The notes under the pieces were generated by a model. That model had not been told where the DNA came from, made no database searches, and saw only the letters and a program-made list of their open reading frames with translations. Positions 21,371-30,618 of a DNA stretch of 64,000 bases are shown here, piece after piece; the stretch's first letter is position 1, and every line of letters begins with the position of its first letter. This stretch comes from Paracoccaceae bacterium (GTDB lineage: Bacteria > Pseudomonadota > Alphaproteobacteria > Rhodobacterales > Rhodobacteraceae), in the NCBI GenBank assembly GCA_958296035.1, contig OY282431.1, positions 1,987,001-2,051,000 on the forward strand, in the 5' to 3' direction. The position numbers and the translations under genes were made by a program.

Positions 21371-22741
21371 ATGCTTGAGGTAATGCTGTCCGAAGCGGAC
21401 AAGAGCTTGCAAGAGTCCCTGGCAAGGCTGTTTGCGCTGCTAGAAATCCCGTCGATTTCAACCGATCCAGATTATGGACCAGACTGTGGGCGTGCTGCCG
21501 AGTGGCTGGCAGCCGAACTTGGAGAGTTGGGATTCGCCGCCCGATTGCGACCCACCGAGGGGCACCCTGTTGTTGCTGCGCATTGCAGTCGCAAAACCGG
21601 AGAAGGGATTGTCTTCTACGGTCACTATGACGTGCAGCCCGTTGACCCAGTGGATCAATGGCGATCGCCTCCATTTTCACCCAGGATCGAAAACATCAAT
21701 GGTCGAAAGAGCATTCTTGCCCGTGGGTCATCGGACGACAAGGGACAATTGATGACCTTTGTCGAGGCACTCAGGATCTGGAAAAGTGTGACTGGCACCG
21801 TGCCTGAATGGGTATCGATTCTGATAGAAGGCGAGGAGGAATGTGGTTCGCCATCTCTGGGACCGTTTCTTGAACAAAACGCCTCCGAATTCAGAGCCAG
21901 TATTGCTGCAATTTGCGATACCGGACTGTTCGCCTCGCGTGTGCCTGCCATAGTCACGCAGCTGCGCGGGCTGGTAGGAGACGAGTTCACTGTCTGCGGA
22001 CCTCGTGTTGACCTGCATTCGGGGATTTATGGCGGGCTGGTACAGAATCCTATCAACGTCGTTGCGAGAATGCTGGCTGGTCTGCATGCTGCCGATGGAC
22101 GGGTGAGCTTACCCGGGTTCTACGAAGGGGTTTTCGAACCGCCAGCTGGAATGCTGAAGCAATGGGAGAGTCTGAACTTCGACACTGATTGCTTTCTGGC
22201 CCGGGTTGGTTTGGAGACTCCTTCCGGAGAGCAGAACCGCATGCCTCTTGAAGTGTTGTGGTCGCGCCCGACCTGTGATGTCAATGGTATCTGGGGAGGT
22301 TACCAGGATGCCGGCTTCAAGACCGTCTTGCCGGCATCGGCATCAGCCAAAGTAAGCTTTCGACTCGTTGATCAGCAGGACCCGGTGGCAATTCGAGACG
22401 CCTTCAGGTCATACATTCAGGAGCAGCTTCCACCAGACTTCAGAGTCGAATTCACGGGACATGGCACAGCACGAGCCTGTCAAATGTCGATTGACAACCA
22501 GTTCATCTCCTGTGCCAGGCAGGCGCTTGCAGATGAATGGGGTATCGAAGCGGTATTCGTTGGTTGCGGCGGGTCGATTCCCGTCGCCGCTCTTTTCCAG
22601 GACATACTGGGAATGGACTCCTTGATTGCCGGATTTTCATGCGACGATGACAATGCACATTCACCTAACGAAAAGTACGATATCGAGAGTTTCCACAAAG
22701 GAATCCGCAGCTGGTTGAGAGTATTGTACGCCAGCCAGTGA
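21371..22741 (+). CDS. M20 family metallopeptidase (dipeptidase)
   Basis: Zinc-dependent M20/M25/M40 peptidase, cytoplasmic, 456 aa from the chosen start. Zinc ligands and catalytic residues are visible: GIVFYGHYDVQPVDPVDQW, GSSDDKGQLMTFVEAL, ILIEGEEECGSPSL, ICDTGLF, and the C-terminal DDDNAHSPNEKYDIESFHKG. A dimerisation domain lies between (LRGLVGDEFTV...LHSGIYGGLVQNP). GGAAG lies about 9 bases before ATG 21371; the frame extends to 21287 without family resemblance. Likely cleaves small peptides; exact substrate cannot be told. Confidence 0.9.
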   Translation: MLEVMLSEADKSLQESLARLFALLEIPSISTDPDYGPDCGRAAEWLAAELGELGFAARLRPTEGHPVVAAHCSRKTGEGIVFYGHYDVQPVDPVDQWRSPPFSPRIENINGRKSILARGSSDDKGQLMTFVEALRIWKSVTGTVPEWVSILIEGEEECGSPSLGPFLEQNASEFRASIAAICDTGLFASRVPAIVTQLRGLVGDEFTVCGPRVDLHSGIYGGLVQNPINVVARMLAGLHAADGRVSLPGFYEGVFEPPAGMLKQWESLNFDTDCFLARVGLETPSGEQNRMPLEVLWSRPTCDVNGIWGGYQDAGFKTVLPASASAKVSFRLVDQQDPVAIRDAFRSYIQEQLPPDFRVEFTGHGTARACQMSIDNQFISCARQALADEWGIEAVFVGCGGSIPVAALFQDILGMDSLIAGFSCDDDNAHSPNEKYDIESFHKGIRSWLRVLYASQ

Positions 22742-23270
22742 CAACTACCAATCAGAGTACAGCCGTGCGTACGCGGACCGGAGCCGAAATTGCCTGGCTT
22801 GACGGCCTGCCACGCAATCAATCCGGTTCGAAACCTTCCTGAAGGTCAAATCTGAACCCGACAGTCTCCTGAAACGCCTGCCGGCGCTGACCAGCAAGTT
22901 CCAGGTTCAAGTTGGGTAAACATCCCGTTTCGCGACAGAGATTTGCCCACTTTTACCCCGATCGGTTGATTCGGGCCTTTTCGAACCTCCGCTTTGTGTC
23001 CCTTTCGCGCCCCGCGTGACAGTTGCTTCAACTTGCCAATAGAATTGTCACATTTCAGCTATCCGCACAGGAAATCGGGGATTGGCTTCGGTGCCAGATT
23101 TCGTAGAATCTGGCTTACAAGCCAACCCCGAAGAAGGAGGGTCCTCAATGACCGCAAACTTGCAACGTCAGGACCTGACTGGCAACCTTCCACCCAGATT
23201 GACGTGATACAATTGACACCCTTGCCCTTCAGTGGGATGTCAACTTTGAAACAGTAGTAATGGTACAGCG
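22742..23270. other. Intergenic region, no gene recognised
   Basis: 529 bp between convergent genes (M20 peptidase and HNH protein). No tRNA, no convincing small ORF. Confidence 0.45.
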
Positions 23271-24320
23271 TTAGTTGGTAGCCTGAAACTGCTCGAAGCG
23301 GGCAGCCAGTCGGTTACGGTCAGGACGGTTTGCAACCTTCCGGGGCAGTTTCAACTTTCTACCCTCAAGCCGCTTCAATGCATCAAGCATCGGCCCGTCG
23401 CGCTGGCCCAGAAGTCGCCTTGAGACATGAACCGAAAAATCGGGATCAATTCCTATGAAATTTGCGTCAAATGCGGCGTGATGGAGTTTTGACAGCAGTA
23501 ATCCGTTTGGCACGACCGGCTGGCCAAGTTCTTCTTCCTTGTCGGCAACGATATGAGCCGCGTCCAGTAAACGACGCTCTCGAAGTCCCGAAAGGGCGCA
23601 GGACCCACCATAGGCAGAAATCACCAATTCACGAAATGAACTTTGGTGCAGCCGTTGTTTCACGATACGAAGGGCAAAGCGACGTTCGGGATTCTCTGGA
23701 TAAGTCTTATCCTCGACCTGTTCGGGAGTTCCGAATGTGATCCTTGCCTTCAAGGCAACCGGGTCCCACCCACAGACATATGTTGGGACAATCGCATGGT
23801 ATATGGCGGGGGCTACGCCGAGAAAGTAGATCAATGGTACCTGGTGCTGATGCGCATTAAGCAGCCAGCGGTTCTCCGCTTTCTCGGGGTCGCTTCCCAT
23901 GAAGGCATAGTCGATTGAATCCATTCCTTTGTAAATCTGCTGATGGACATTCTCCTGATCGCTGTACCAGACCTCTCTGCCCTGTCTTGGCACGACGGTC
24001 TTGATCGATATCAGGAACTGCATCTGCCTGGGCTTGAAAATGCCGCGTTGCCGATTGAAGAGCGGAATGCGCCTTCTTCCAAACATGAAACCCTTGTTGA
24101 TTTGCCGGTATGTCAGCTGACCGTGAATCTTCATCAGTTTCTGAACGTGCTCCAATGCAGTCATGCGTATTTCTGTGTCAGACCCGAAATGATCCCGGTG
24201 CTTCAGCAAGGCACCTCCAAAGTGTTCAACCCATTCGTCCCTAGTGTGAATTGTAGCCGCACTCGAAGTGGAGACAAGGCACTTTGTTTTCCGACGTTGG
24301 CGGCGATTGGATCTGTACAA
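23271..24320 (-). CDS. HNH endonuclease (restriction-like)
   Basis: Up to 349 aa. C-terminal HNH fold: FRELVISAYGGSCALSGLRE, LLDAAHIVADKEE and NGLLLSKLHHAAFDANFIGID, the AHI...NGLLL..LHH..FD pattern of the HNH_2 family of putative restriction endonucleases. The N-terminal half includes a conserved core (NENRW-like AENRWLLNAHQHQVPLIYFLG and YPTYVCGW-like PTYVCGWD). The open frame starts at TTG 24320; ATG 24164 (MTALEHVQKLMKIHG) is a safer start. An IS1595 element lies 90 bp upstream and probably separates it from its original promoter. No methylase partner adjoins it outside that transposon. Confidence 0.8.
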   Translation of the reverse strand: MYRSNRRQRRKTKCLVSTSSAATIHTRDEWVEHFGGALLKHRDHFGSDTEIRMTALEHVQKLMKIHGQLTYRQINKGFMFGRRRIPLFNRQRGIFKPRQMQFLISIKTVVPRQGREVWYSDQENVHQQIYKGMDSIDYAFMGSDPEKAENRWLLNAHQHQVPLIYFLGVAPAIYHAIVPTYVCGWDPVALKARITFGTPEQVEDKTYPENPERRFALRIVKQRLHQSSFRELVISAYGGSCALSGLRERRLLDAAHIVADKEEELGQPVVPNGLLLSKLHHAAFDANFIGIDPDFSVHVSRRLLGQRDGPMLDALKRLEGRKLKLPRKVANRPDRNRLAARFEQFQATN

Positions 24321-24402
24321 TTGTTAATGGCACTGCAGGTGTTCGTGAATGGCTCGGGGTTCAGGCCATGGCCAGCAATTCTAATTATGGGCTGATCCAC
24401 TG

Positions 24403-24410
24403 ATTGTTTT
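24403..24410. repeat. IS1595 target duplication ATTGTTTT, left
   Basis: 8-bp direct repeat, identical to 27624-27631; 8 bp is the usual IS1595 duplication length. Confidence 0.92.
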
Positions 24411-24480
24411 GGGAATTATATACTTGACTATGCGCAAAACATGACTATATTCATGTCATAACTAAAATGAGAGATTTGAA

Positions 24481-25467
24481 ATGTCGCAGAAAGCACTAGG
24501 CAAGCATTTCAGAAAGGGTATTAGCCTGATTGAAATAACCCGCATGTTTCCTAATGATCATGTTGCAGAAGCGTGGTTCGAGAAGCAACGATGGGGTGCT
24601 GTTGGCAAGCCATCAACATGCCCAATATGCAGCAAATCTGGCAAAATATCATCTGTTCCATCCCGCAAACCGCTGCCCTACTGGTGCGGATCATGCCGGC
24701 GTAATTTCAGCGTCAAAACAAATTCGGTCATGCATCGATCCCATATCGGTTATCAGAAATGGGCAATGGCGATTTATCTTTGGACAACAACTCTCAAAGG
24801 CGTATCGAGCATGAAACTCCATCGAGATTTGGAAATCACACAGAAATCAGCATATTTCATGGCTCAAAGACTGCGCAAGGCTTGGGATGTGTCTGGTCTC
24901 GAAAAGATGATTGGACCCGCAGAAGCAGACGAAACCTACATGGGCGGGAAGCGACGCAATATGAGCAACGCCAAGCGCAAGACCCAGACCGGACAAGGGG
25001 CTGTCGGGAAGGTTGCAGTAGCTGGCATCAAGGATCGCAAGTCAAATCGTGTTGTGGCCAATGTCGTTGGGAGTACTGAAAAGGACACATTGCAGGGATT
25101 CATCAAAGACAATGTCGAGACGGGATCAGAGCTCTACACAGATGAGCATGCCAGCTACCCGGGCATTGACGGTTACAGCCACAAGTCTGTCAGGCATTCG
25201 TGTAACGAATATGTGAAAGGTGTTGTTCACACGAATGGCGTGGAGTCGTTCTGGGCGATGTTCAAGCGAGCACACAAAGGGACATACCACAAGATGTCTC
25301 TGAAGTACCTGCAGCGATATGTGGATGAGTTCACGACTCGCCACAATCTCCGGTCATCCGACACCGCCAAGATGATGCAGGATACAGTTGCAATGATGGA
25401 TGGGAAAAGGCTAACCTATGCCGATCTGATCGCTGACAGCGGGCTGGAGAGTGGAGCACGGAAATGA
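24481..25467 (+). CDS. IS1595-family transposase
   Basis: 328-aa DDE-type ISXO2-like transposase. N-terminal zinc ribbon: CPICSKSGK...YWCGSCRRNFSV. Then the GY-x-KW helix region (IGYQKWAMAIYLW), AEADETYMGGKRRNMS carrying the first Asp, ELYTDEHASYPGID carrying the second, and NGVESFWAMFKRAHKGTYHK with the last acidic residue. Complete. Stop overlaps the next start (ATGA). Confidence 0.95.
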   Translation: MSQKALGKHFRKGISLIEITRMFPNDHVAEAWFEKQRWGAVGKPSTCPICSKSGKISSVPSRKPLPYWCGSCRRNFSVKTNSVMHRSHIGYQKWAMAIYLWTTTLKGVSSMKLHRDLEITQKSAYFMAQRLRKAWDVSGLEKMIGPAEADETYMGGKRRNMSNAKRKTQTGQGAVGKVAVAGIKDRKSNRVVANVVGSTEKDTLQGFIKDNVETGSELYTDEHASYPGIDGYSHKSVRHSCNEYVKGVVHTNGVESFWAMFKRAHKGTYHKMSLKYLQRYVDEFTTRHNLRSSDTAKMMQDTVAMMDGKRLTYADLIADSGLESGARK

Positions 25468-25967
25468 CCGAACATGTAGAAAATCTTCTCCTGCTCGAAG
25501 GCCGCACAGAATATCGGTCACAAGAGGGTCAGAATCGGGAATTCTCGGTGAAAGCAGGAGCCATGTCAGCTTTGGGAATGGCTATGTATGGATGGGCCAT
25601 TACGGTTGGATCAGAAAGTGATGATATAATTATCAACACATTGTTGATTTTTCTTGCATTGTTAGTGGTTGCGAAAGTCTGCATTCTAGCAATTGTTGTT
25701 CGTCCTGCGAAATGGCGCCGCCCCCATGATCTTTCAGACATCAGGAATGAGATGTACAACTATGAACCGGATGGCATGATATTAGGGGTTGGCGAAGCAT
25801 ATAAACGAGCTGTCAGAGAAAATTGGAGTATTCTCGAGCCAAAAGCCAAGTGCTTGAAATACATGTCAACCATTACAATCATGTCGGCAATGTTGTTTTT
25901 GACAATACTATCTCACATTCAGTGGCCCCACGCTATCCCTGCTATTATCCATTTCTTTCTTGAATAG
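25464..25967 (+). CDS. Transposon-borne three-helix membrane protein
   Basis: 167 aa, translationally coupled to the transposase by an ATGA overlap. Hydrophobic segments at about residues 31-50 and 57-78 form a hairpin, a soluble loop of about 60 residues follows (VRPAKWRRPHDLSDIRNEMY...), then a third segment at about 138-160. The 2TM-plus-loop arrangement recalls SLATT-type effector membrane proteins, but I cannot assign a family. The coupling suggests co-expression with transposition. Confidence 0.65.
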   Translation: MTEHVENLLLLEGRTEYRSQEGQNREFSVKAGAMSALGMAMYGWAITVGSESDDIIINTLLIFLALLVVAKVCILAIVVRPAKWRRPHDLSDIRNEMYNYEPDGMILGVGEAYKRAVRENWSILEPKAKCLKYMSTITIMSAMLFLTILSHIQWPHAIPAIIHFFLE

Positions 25968-26024
25968 GTTGTGGAAGTGTAGGAGCTTTTGGTTGTGGTT
26001 TCGGTGATGGCTGTGGTTTCTTAC

Positions 26025-27353
26025 TCATTTCATATAGCCTCGCTTCTGGTTCTGCCGCCGCAACCCGGACAGCGTGAACGTGTTTGACTTGAGCCGATTA
26101 CACGGGCCACATAGCAGAATGCGGTTCGAGACGTGATTGAGGCCGCCGTCGCTGCGCGGCGTGTTGTGGTCCAGTTCAAGATAGCGTGGATCATCGAACA
26201 CGCGGTTGCAGCCCTGGCACTTCGGCCCGTGCTGCTCAAGCAGGTGTTCATACATCTCTGCTCTTGTCCAGCGCGGCCCGTCCGGTTCTTTGACACGGAC
26301 CTTCACGCGCAGAAATGGCACGGCCTTTTCACCACTATCAGTACGCACCGGCAGATCGGTGCTGTAGTGCACGTTTTCATCGAGCAGGCTATGCTTGGTT
26401 TTACCAAGGGTCACCAGCCAATGTTGTTCTAAGCGTTCGAGAATGACCTCATGCGCTTTGCTCCAGATATCGATCCCTGCCCACTGACGGTTTAAGCGTT
26501 CGGCGGCCAATAGTGTCGTGGCACAGCCACAGAACGGGTCGAGAACAATATCTCCCTTGTTGCTGGATGCTTCTAAAATGCGCTTGTAGAGGGCAAGGGG
26601 TTTCTGTGTCGGGTAACCTATCCGCTCATTAGAATGATTTGCCGGTCTTGATATATCCCAGACATCTCCAGACACTTTTCCTTTCTTGTTAAACTTATGT
26701 TCCCATTTCTTGGCAATCACGGCATCATATGGAATGCGTACTTCGTCTGTGTTGAATGTGTGTTTGTTGTGTTTCACAGAATACCAAAAGATGGTGTCGT
26801 GTTTTTTCCCGAAGTGTCTCTTTGACCCCCCACCCGATCTGTACGACCAGACAATCTCGTTCACGAACTGCCGCCAACCGAAAATCGCGTCCATGATGGC
26901 CTTGAGATAGTGCGAGGCCGTGGGGTCGCAGTGCAGGTAGATGCTGCCAGTCGGCTTGAGCACACGGTGCATCTCTAATAGCCGAACTGCCATGAAACAT
27001 AAAAACGCGCCCATGTCAGAGCCGACTTCATCCCTTGGTTTTGACAGGTTCTTCTTTGTCGGTCGCATATACACAGCGTTTGCCGCGTCGATGACTTCCC
27101 ACACTGCAGGGCAATCATCCCGTATCTGGTCCAGCCAATCTTGATGCACATCCTTTTCCCAAGACCATCGGTCCTGGAACCTGGCTCCCGCCGCCAAACT
27201 GTCCGGCGTGGCGTGGAAGTCTCGGCCCTTGTTAAACGGCGGATCGGTGGCGATCAGGTCCACGCTCTCACTGTTCATGGCCCGAAGGAACTTAAGATTG
27301 TCGCCGCGGAACAGGGTTCGATTTTGCCAATTCGGTTCGCCCATGATAGCCAA
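26025..27353 (-). CDS. Beta-class DNA methyltransferase fused to HNH nuclease
   Basis: 442 aa. Residues about 10-300 are a beta-class N6-adenine/N4-cytosine methyltransferase: motif IV DLIATDPPFNKGRDF comes first and the SAM-binding motif I DIVLDPFCGCATTLLAAER last, with GYPTQKPLALYKRIL between. Residues about 375-435 form an HNH zinc-finger nuclease: CQGCNRVFDDPRYLELDHN then GGLNHVSNRILLCGPCNRLKS. Fusion of a modifier and a nuclease in one chain inside a transposon is unusual. Start could be M4 (27344). Divergent from the 52-aa ORF. Confidence 0.9.
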   Translation of the reverse strand: MAIMGEPNWQNRTLFRGDNLKFLRAMNSESVDLIATDPPFNKGRDFHATPDSLAAGARFQDRWSWEKDVHQDWLDQIRDDCPAVWEVIDAANAVYMRPTKKNLSKPRDEVGSDMGAFLCFMAVRLLEMHRVLKPTGSIYLHCDPTASHYLKAIMDAIFGWRQFVNEIVWSYRSGGGSKRHFGKKHDTIFWYSVKHNKHTFNTDEVRIPYDAVIAKKWEHKFNKKGKVSGDVWDISRPANHSNERIGYPTQKPLALYKRILEASSNKGDIVLDPFCGCATTLLAAERLNRQWAGIDIWSKAHEVILERLEQHWLVTLGKTKHSLLDENVHYSTDLPVRTDSGEKAVPFLRVKVRVKEPDGPRWTRAEMYEHLLEQHGPKCQGCNRVFDDPRYLELDHNTPRSDGGLNHVSNRILLCGPCNRLKSNTFTLSGLRRQNQKRGYMK

Positions 27354-27378
27354 GAACTATGTTGATGAGGATTGAACA

Positions 27379-27537
27379 ATGAATGAAAACATCGCACTCC
27401 CGCCAATTAATGCATCACCAGAAGATGTGGCGAGGGCTATTTTCGAGTCGCAACCTTGTAAAGAGAAACTGTCAGACGCAGAGGAGAATGAGAAGTCGCC
27501 CGCCCATCAGCGGCTTGAGGGGGACCGAACTGCATAA
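27379..27537 (+). CDS. Small ORF, 52 aa, divergent to methyltransferase
   Basis: Begins MNENIALPPINASPEDVARA and ends in a charged tail. GAGG lies about 9 bases upstream of the ATG. Starts 25 bp from the divergent methyltransferase start, so it may share or control that promoter. The PPINAS.EDVA.A pattern feels like a conserved short upstream protein, but no function is known to me. Confidence 0.55.
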   Translation: MNENIALPPINASPEDVARAIFESQPCKEKLSDAEENEKSPAHQRLEGDRTA

Positions 27538-27623
27538 CGACACAATGCATTTTTGTCATGATTAAACCTCCTTGGCAATGAGAACTAAAGTCAAAACAAC
27601 GCATAGTCAAGTATATAATTCCC

Positions 27624-27631
27624 ATTGTTTT
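27624..27631. repeat. IS1595 target duplication ATTGTTTT, right
   Basis: Matches 24403-24410. Confidence 0.92.
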
Positions 27632-27691
27632 CACAATTCAGGCAGCAAGAGCGCCAAAAGAGATTCCAATACCTTCTCGTTGTGATTCAAC

Positions 27692-28370
27692 ATGGGGATG
27701 CAAGTCCTCGAGAATCATATGGAGTTCCTGTATTGTCGTTGCGCTTCCATGCCTGACCAGCGCACCGGCAACAACGCCCGCCATACCAAGGCCGATGTTG
27801 GCATGGCCGCCTTCGCCATCTTCTTTGTCCAATGTGCCTCTTTCCCCAGGTTCCAGAAGTCATTGGAGAAGCGACATTCACGCTCTAACTTACACACCCT
27901 TTTCAACTTGGAGGGCATCCCCTCTGACAATCACATCCGCAACCTGCCCGACGGCGCGCCGGCAGACCCTTTCGACAAGTTGTTCCTGTCCTTGATGGCC
28001 AACACGCAGCAACAAGGCGGCCCGGCCAAAGTGCAGGGCTTTGATGGACATAGCCTGATCGCCCTCAATGACACCGAGTACGTCCAGTTCGAAGAAATCA
28101 ACGGCCCACAATGCTCGACCCGTCGCTCAAGAAGGAGGTGAAACAGTACCTTCATCGCATGCTGGCTGCTACCACTGTGGGACCGGGACATGCCACCGTG
28201 CTGCAACCGCCTCGCGAGTTCATGGCCGCACGCAATGGTGGAGCCAGACAGGACAGCGAGCACAAGACTGCCTATCCCTGGCTCGACCGTGTCCGGGCAC
28301 AACTGGCCGCATGGCGACCGGTCACTCTCGGCGATGCGCGCTATGCCGGCCAGGGATGTTATTTTCTACT
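27692..28370 (+). pseudogene. ISNCY-type transposase remnant
   Basis: First frame (27692-28141): ADVGMAAFAIFFVQCASFP, SNLHTLFNLEGIPSDNHIRN and VQGFDGHSLIALNDTEYVQF. Sense continues after a frameshift near 28130 as YLHRMLAATTVGPGHATVL and TAYPWLDRVRAQLAAWRPVT, then LGDARYAGQGC. This is the ISNCY transposase order, lacking both the N-terminus and the C-terminal half. Confidence 0.72.
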
Positions 28371-28860
28371 TTATGTCAGCGTAATATCGGCCTTTTGTTC
28401 CGGATTATGCCGATGCGGTTTTCCTCTATGGTCATGTGAGAATGTGACGCGGCTCTGCTTTCAAAGCAGGAGGAACTTCCAGGCAACAAAGGGGGGTTAC
28501 CCGGCATTGGCGGCCATGCAGCCATCGGCCATGATTGTGGCGGACACTTCGAAATCAGTGCCTGTACGTGCTGTTTGACAACTGGCGTCACCTGTTACAG
28601 CACATGGTCGGCGAATGCCCTCCTTAGCCGGCTCCGGTCCCAGTCCTTCGCTCCTCCATTCACCTGCTCACACGATTCTTCGAATAACGCCGCCATGCAG
28701 GCACAAAGGAACGATACATGGCATCATGAGAATTTCTGGACTACACCTAGGGTTGCCTCCCAGCTAGGCGTATATGAATGCAAGATAGGCAGATAATTGT
28801 ACAAGATCCACGAATAGTACTCTAACTCTGCCTATTGATGGGCAGTGAAGGACCACTCAA
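28371..28860. other. Intergenic region, no gene recognised
   Basis: 490 bp after the ISNCY relic. Short broken frames; likely more decayed mobile DNA plus the promoter of the following ATPase gene. Confidence 0.4.
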
Positions 28861-30135
28861 ATGCTATTGCGCTTCTCCGTCGAGAACCATCTTTCTTTCT
28901 GCGAGAGGCAGGAACTGTTGTTTGCAGCGTCATCGCTTGAGGATCGCACCGATGGACTGATCCCTTGTAAGGCCGTGCCCAGCGGGGCAGTAGTTCCAGC
29001 CGTCGTAATCTACGGGTCCAATGCATCTGGCAAAACGAACTTCGTAGATGCTGTATCAACCATGAGGCAGCTAGTCCTGTGGTCGCAAACCAGGGGCGAA
29101 CCTGGTAGTCGGGTGCCGCGTCACGAATTCTTGCTAGACCCGAGATTCTCTGAAAAGCCATCATGCTTCGAAATCGATTTCGTACTAGATAACATCCGCT
29201 ATCACTATGGATTTGAAACAACCGACAAGGCAATCACGTCGGAGTGGCTGTACGAGATCCCGAAGGCGCACCGTAGAAAACTGTATGAACGTGCGGAACA
29301 GAAGTTTGAGTTCGGGCGTTGGCTGAAGGGGCAGAATCGCATTATTGCCAGACTCACACGTCCAAATAGCCTTTTTCTTTCCGCTGCTGCGCAATATGGT
29401 CACGAACGTCTGTCTCGGGTCTACAAGTATTTTCAAGATCTAGAATTCTCCGCTTCGATTTCCGTGCCAGGAGTTGAGGCTTCCTCCTGGGTCCGGGAGG
29501 ATAGGATCGATGGTCGCGTAATTAAGTTCCTGGAGTCGATCAACACTGGAGTTATCGGATACCGAAAGAAAGAAACTGAAGTTTCAGAGGAAGCCCGAGC
29601 ACTGCGTCGTGAATTCCGGATCAGGACTGAAAAGCACATTGGCAGGACCAATTGGGTCATGCCGGACGGCGAAGATAAATTCGAAGAAATTGAGCTATCT
29701 CACCGTGGAAAGGGCGGGGAAGTGGTGCATCTCGATTTGCAATTTGAGAGCGCAGGAACACGAAGGCTACTGATAATCCTCAGTAAATCGTTCAAGGCGA
29801 TAGATAACGGAATACCAGTCTTCATTGATGAGCTAGATGCCAGCCTGCACACCTATGCGTGTGACGCAATACTGCGAATGTTCTGTTCTCCGGAAGTGAA
29901 TGAAAATGGTGCGCAACTCATAGCGACAACTCACGACACCAATCTAATGAAGTGCCAAGTGCTCCGACGGGACCAGCTTTGGTTTGCACAGAAGAGTAGT
30001 GAAGGAGCTACGGAATTGTACCCGCTAACGGATTTTCGGACGCGGAAGGGGGATAACATAGAGCGAGGGTACCTACAGGGACGGTACGGAGCAGTACCAT
30101 TCGATGAACCCGTAACCGCACTGCTTGAGTCTTGA
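28861..30135 (+). CDS. AAA_15-type ATPase (RloA-like)
   Basis: 424-aa ABC-like AAA ATPase of the overcoming-lysogenization-defect/RloA type. Starts MLLRFSVENHLSFCERQELL; Walker A VIYGSNASGKTNFVDAVSTM; long middle insertion; Walker B IPVFIDELDASLH; His switch QLIATTHDTNLMKCQ; C-terminal RKGDNIERGYLQGRYGAVPF. In many genomes this family is paired with the toprim-like RloB as an anti-phage or translational-shutdown module, and a broken rloB follows four bases downstream. The ATPase itself is intact. Confidence 0.88.
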   Translation: MLLRFSVENHLSFCERQELLFAASSLEDRTDGLIPCKAVPSGAVVPAVVIYGSNASGKTNFVDAVSTMRQLVLWSQTRGEPGSRVPRHEFLLDPRFSEKPSCFEIDFVLDNIRYHYGFETTDKAITSEWLYEIPKAHRRKLYERAEQKFEFGRWLKGQNRIIARLTRPNSLFLSAAAQYGHERLSRVYKYFQDLEFSASISVPGVEASSWVREDRIDGRVIKFLESINTGVIGYRKKETEVSEEARALRREFRIRTEKHIGRTNWVMPDGEDKFEEIELSHRGKGGEVVHLDLQFESAGTRRLLIILSKSFKAIDNGIPVFIDELDASLHTYACDAILRMFCSPEVNENGAQLIATTHDTNLMKCQVLRRDQLWFAQKSSEGATELYPLTDFRTRKGDNIERGYLQGRYGAVPFDEPVTALLES

Positions 30136-30139
30136 TGAA

Positions 30140-30440
30140 TTGGCAAAACGGCGAACAGGCAAACTTTGGCGATACAGGCCGACAAGGGAGCCCAAGGTTC
30201 AATTCACCCTGTTTTGTGAAGGAAGACAAACAGAGCCTGAATACTTCTCTGCTATAAGGAAACCCTGAAAGGGTGCATAGGTTTCCATCAAACGTGGTCA
30301 GGGCGTACCGATTACAATAGCAATAAAGGCGTTGCGGTTTGCGAATTCGAACGGATTGGCGAGAGGTTTGGACGGCGGAAGAACCTGTTTGAAGAAAATG
30401 ACCGGGTTTGGGCTGTATTCGATCGACGCGAACAGGCTCC
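30140..30440 (+). pseudogene. rloB-like gene, truncated and frameshifted
   Basis: From TTG 30140: MAKRRTGKLWRYRPTREPK, then QFTLFCEGRQTEPEYFSAIR, the N-terminal acidic FCEG.TEP.YF motif of RloB. Stops at 30266-30268. A second frame (about 30307-30438) gives VCEFERIGERFGRRKNLFEE and NDRVWAVFDRREQ, which matches the later VW.VFDRDE motif. The gene then runs into a group II intron fragment. The remaining 3' half is gone, so the RloA-RloB pair is inactive as such. Confidence 0.72.
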
Positions 30441-30442
30441 AC

Positions 30443-30540
30443 CGTTACCTCCGCGAACCGCCCTGGCTGCACCCAACCGAAGCGACACTTGTTGCACGGG
30501 CTTCGCACCCACTCGATAAACGCGCCTTGACACGGCGCAC
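30443..30540 (-). repeat. 5' fragment of a second group II intron
   Basis: About 98 bp closely similar to the first 97 bases of the intron at 11486-13487 (minus strand, starting GTGCGCCGTGTCAAGG). Shared blocks include CGGAGGTAACG and AGCCAGGGCGGTT, with around a dozen substitutions. Only the domain I start remains; it abuts the broken rloB. Confidence 0.85.
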
Positions 30541-30618
30541 GTCAAACAGCCGCATGACGGAGGAAGCGATCCTTCTTGTTGACCGCGGCTCATAGCAACT
30601 CACGGCGGTGTTTTTCCT

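Larger units (their letters stand above)
24411..27623 (+). mobile_element. IS1595-family transposon with cargo (3213 bp)
   Basis: Perfect 24-bp terminal inverted repeats, 24411-24434 (begins GGGAATTATATACTTGAC) and 27600-27623, with the 8-bp target duplication ATTGTTTT outside. Carries transposase, a membrane protein, a 52-aa ORF and a methyltransferase-HNH gene. Perfect ends and an exact duplication indicate a recent insertion. It landed between the HNH gene and an ISNCY relic. Confidence 0.95.

Noticed and set aside
22742-23270. tRNA or small RNA between the M20 peptidase and HNH genes
   Set aside because: A GGTTCGAAACC-like string near 22830 is not in a cloverleaf context.
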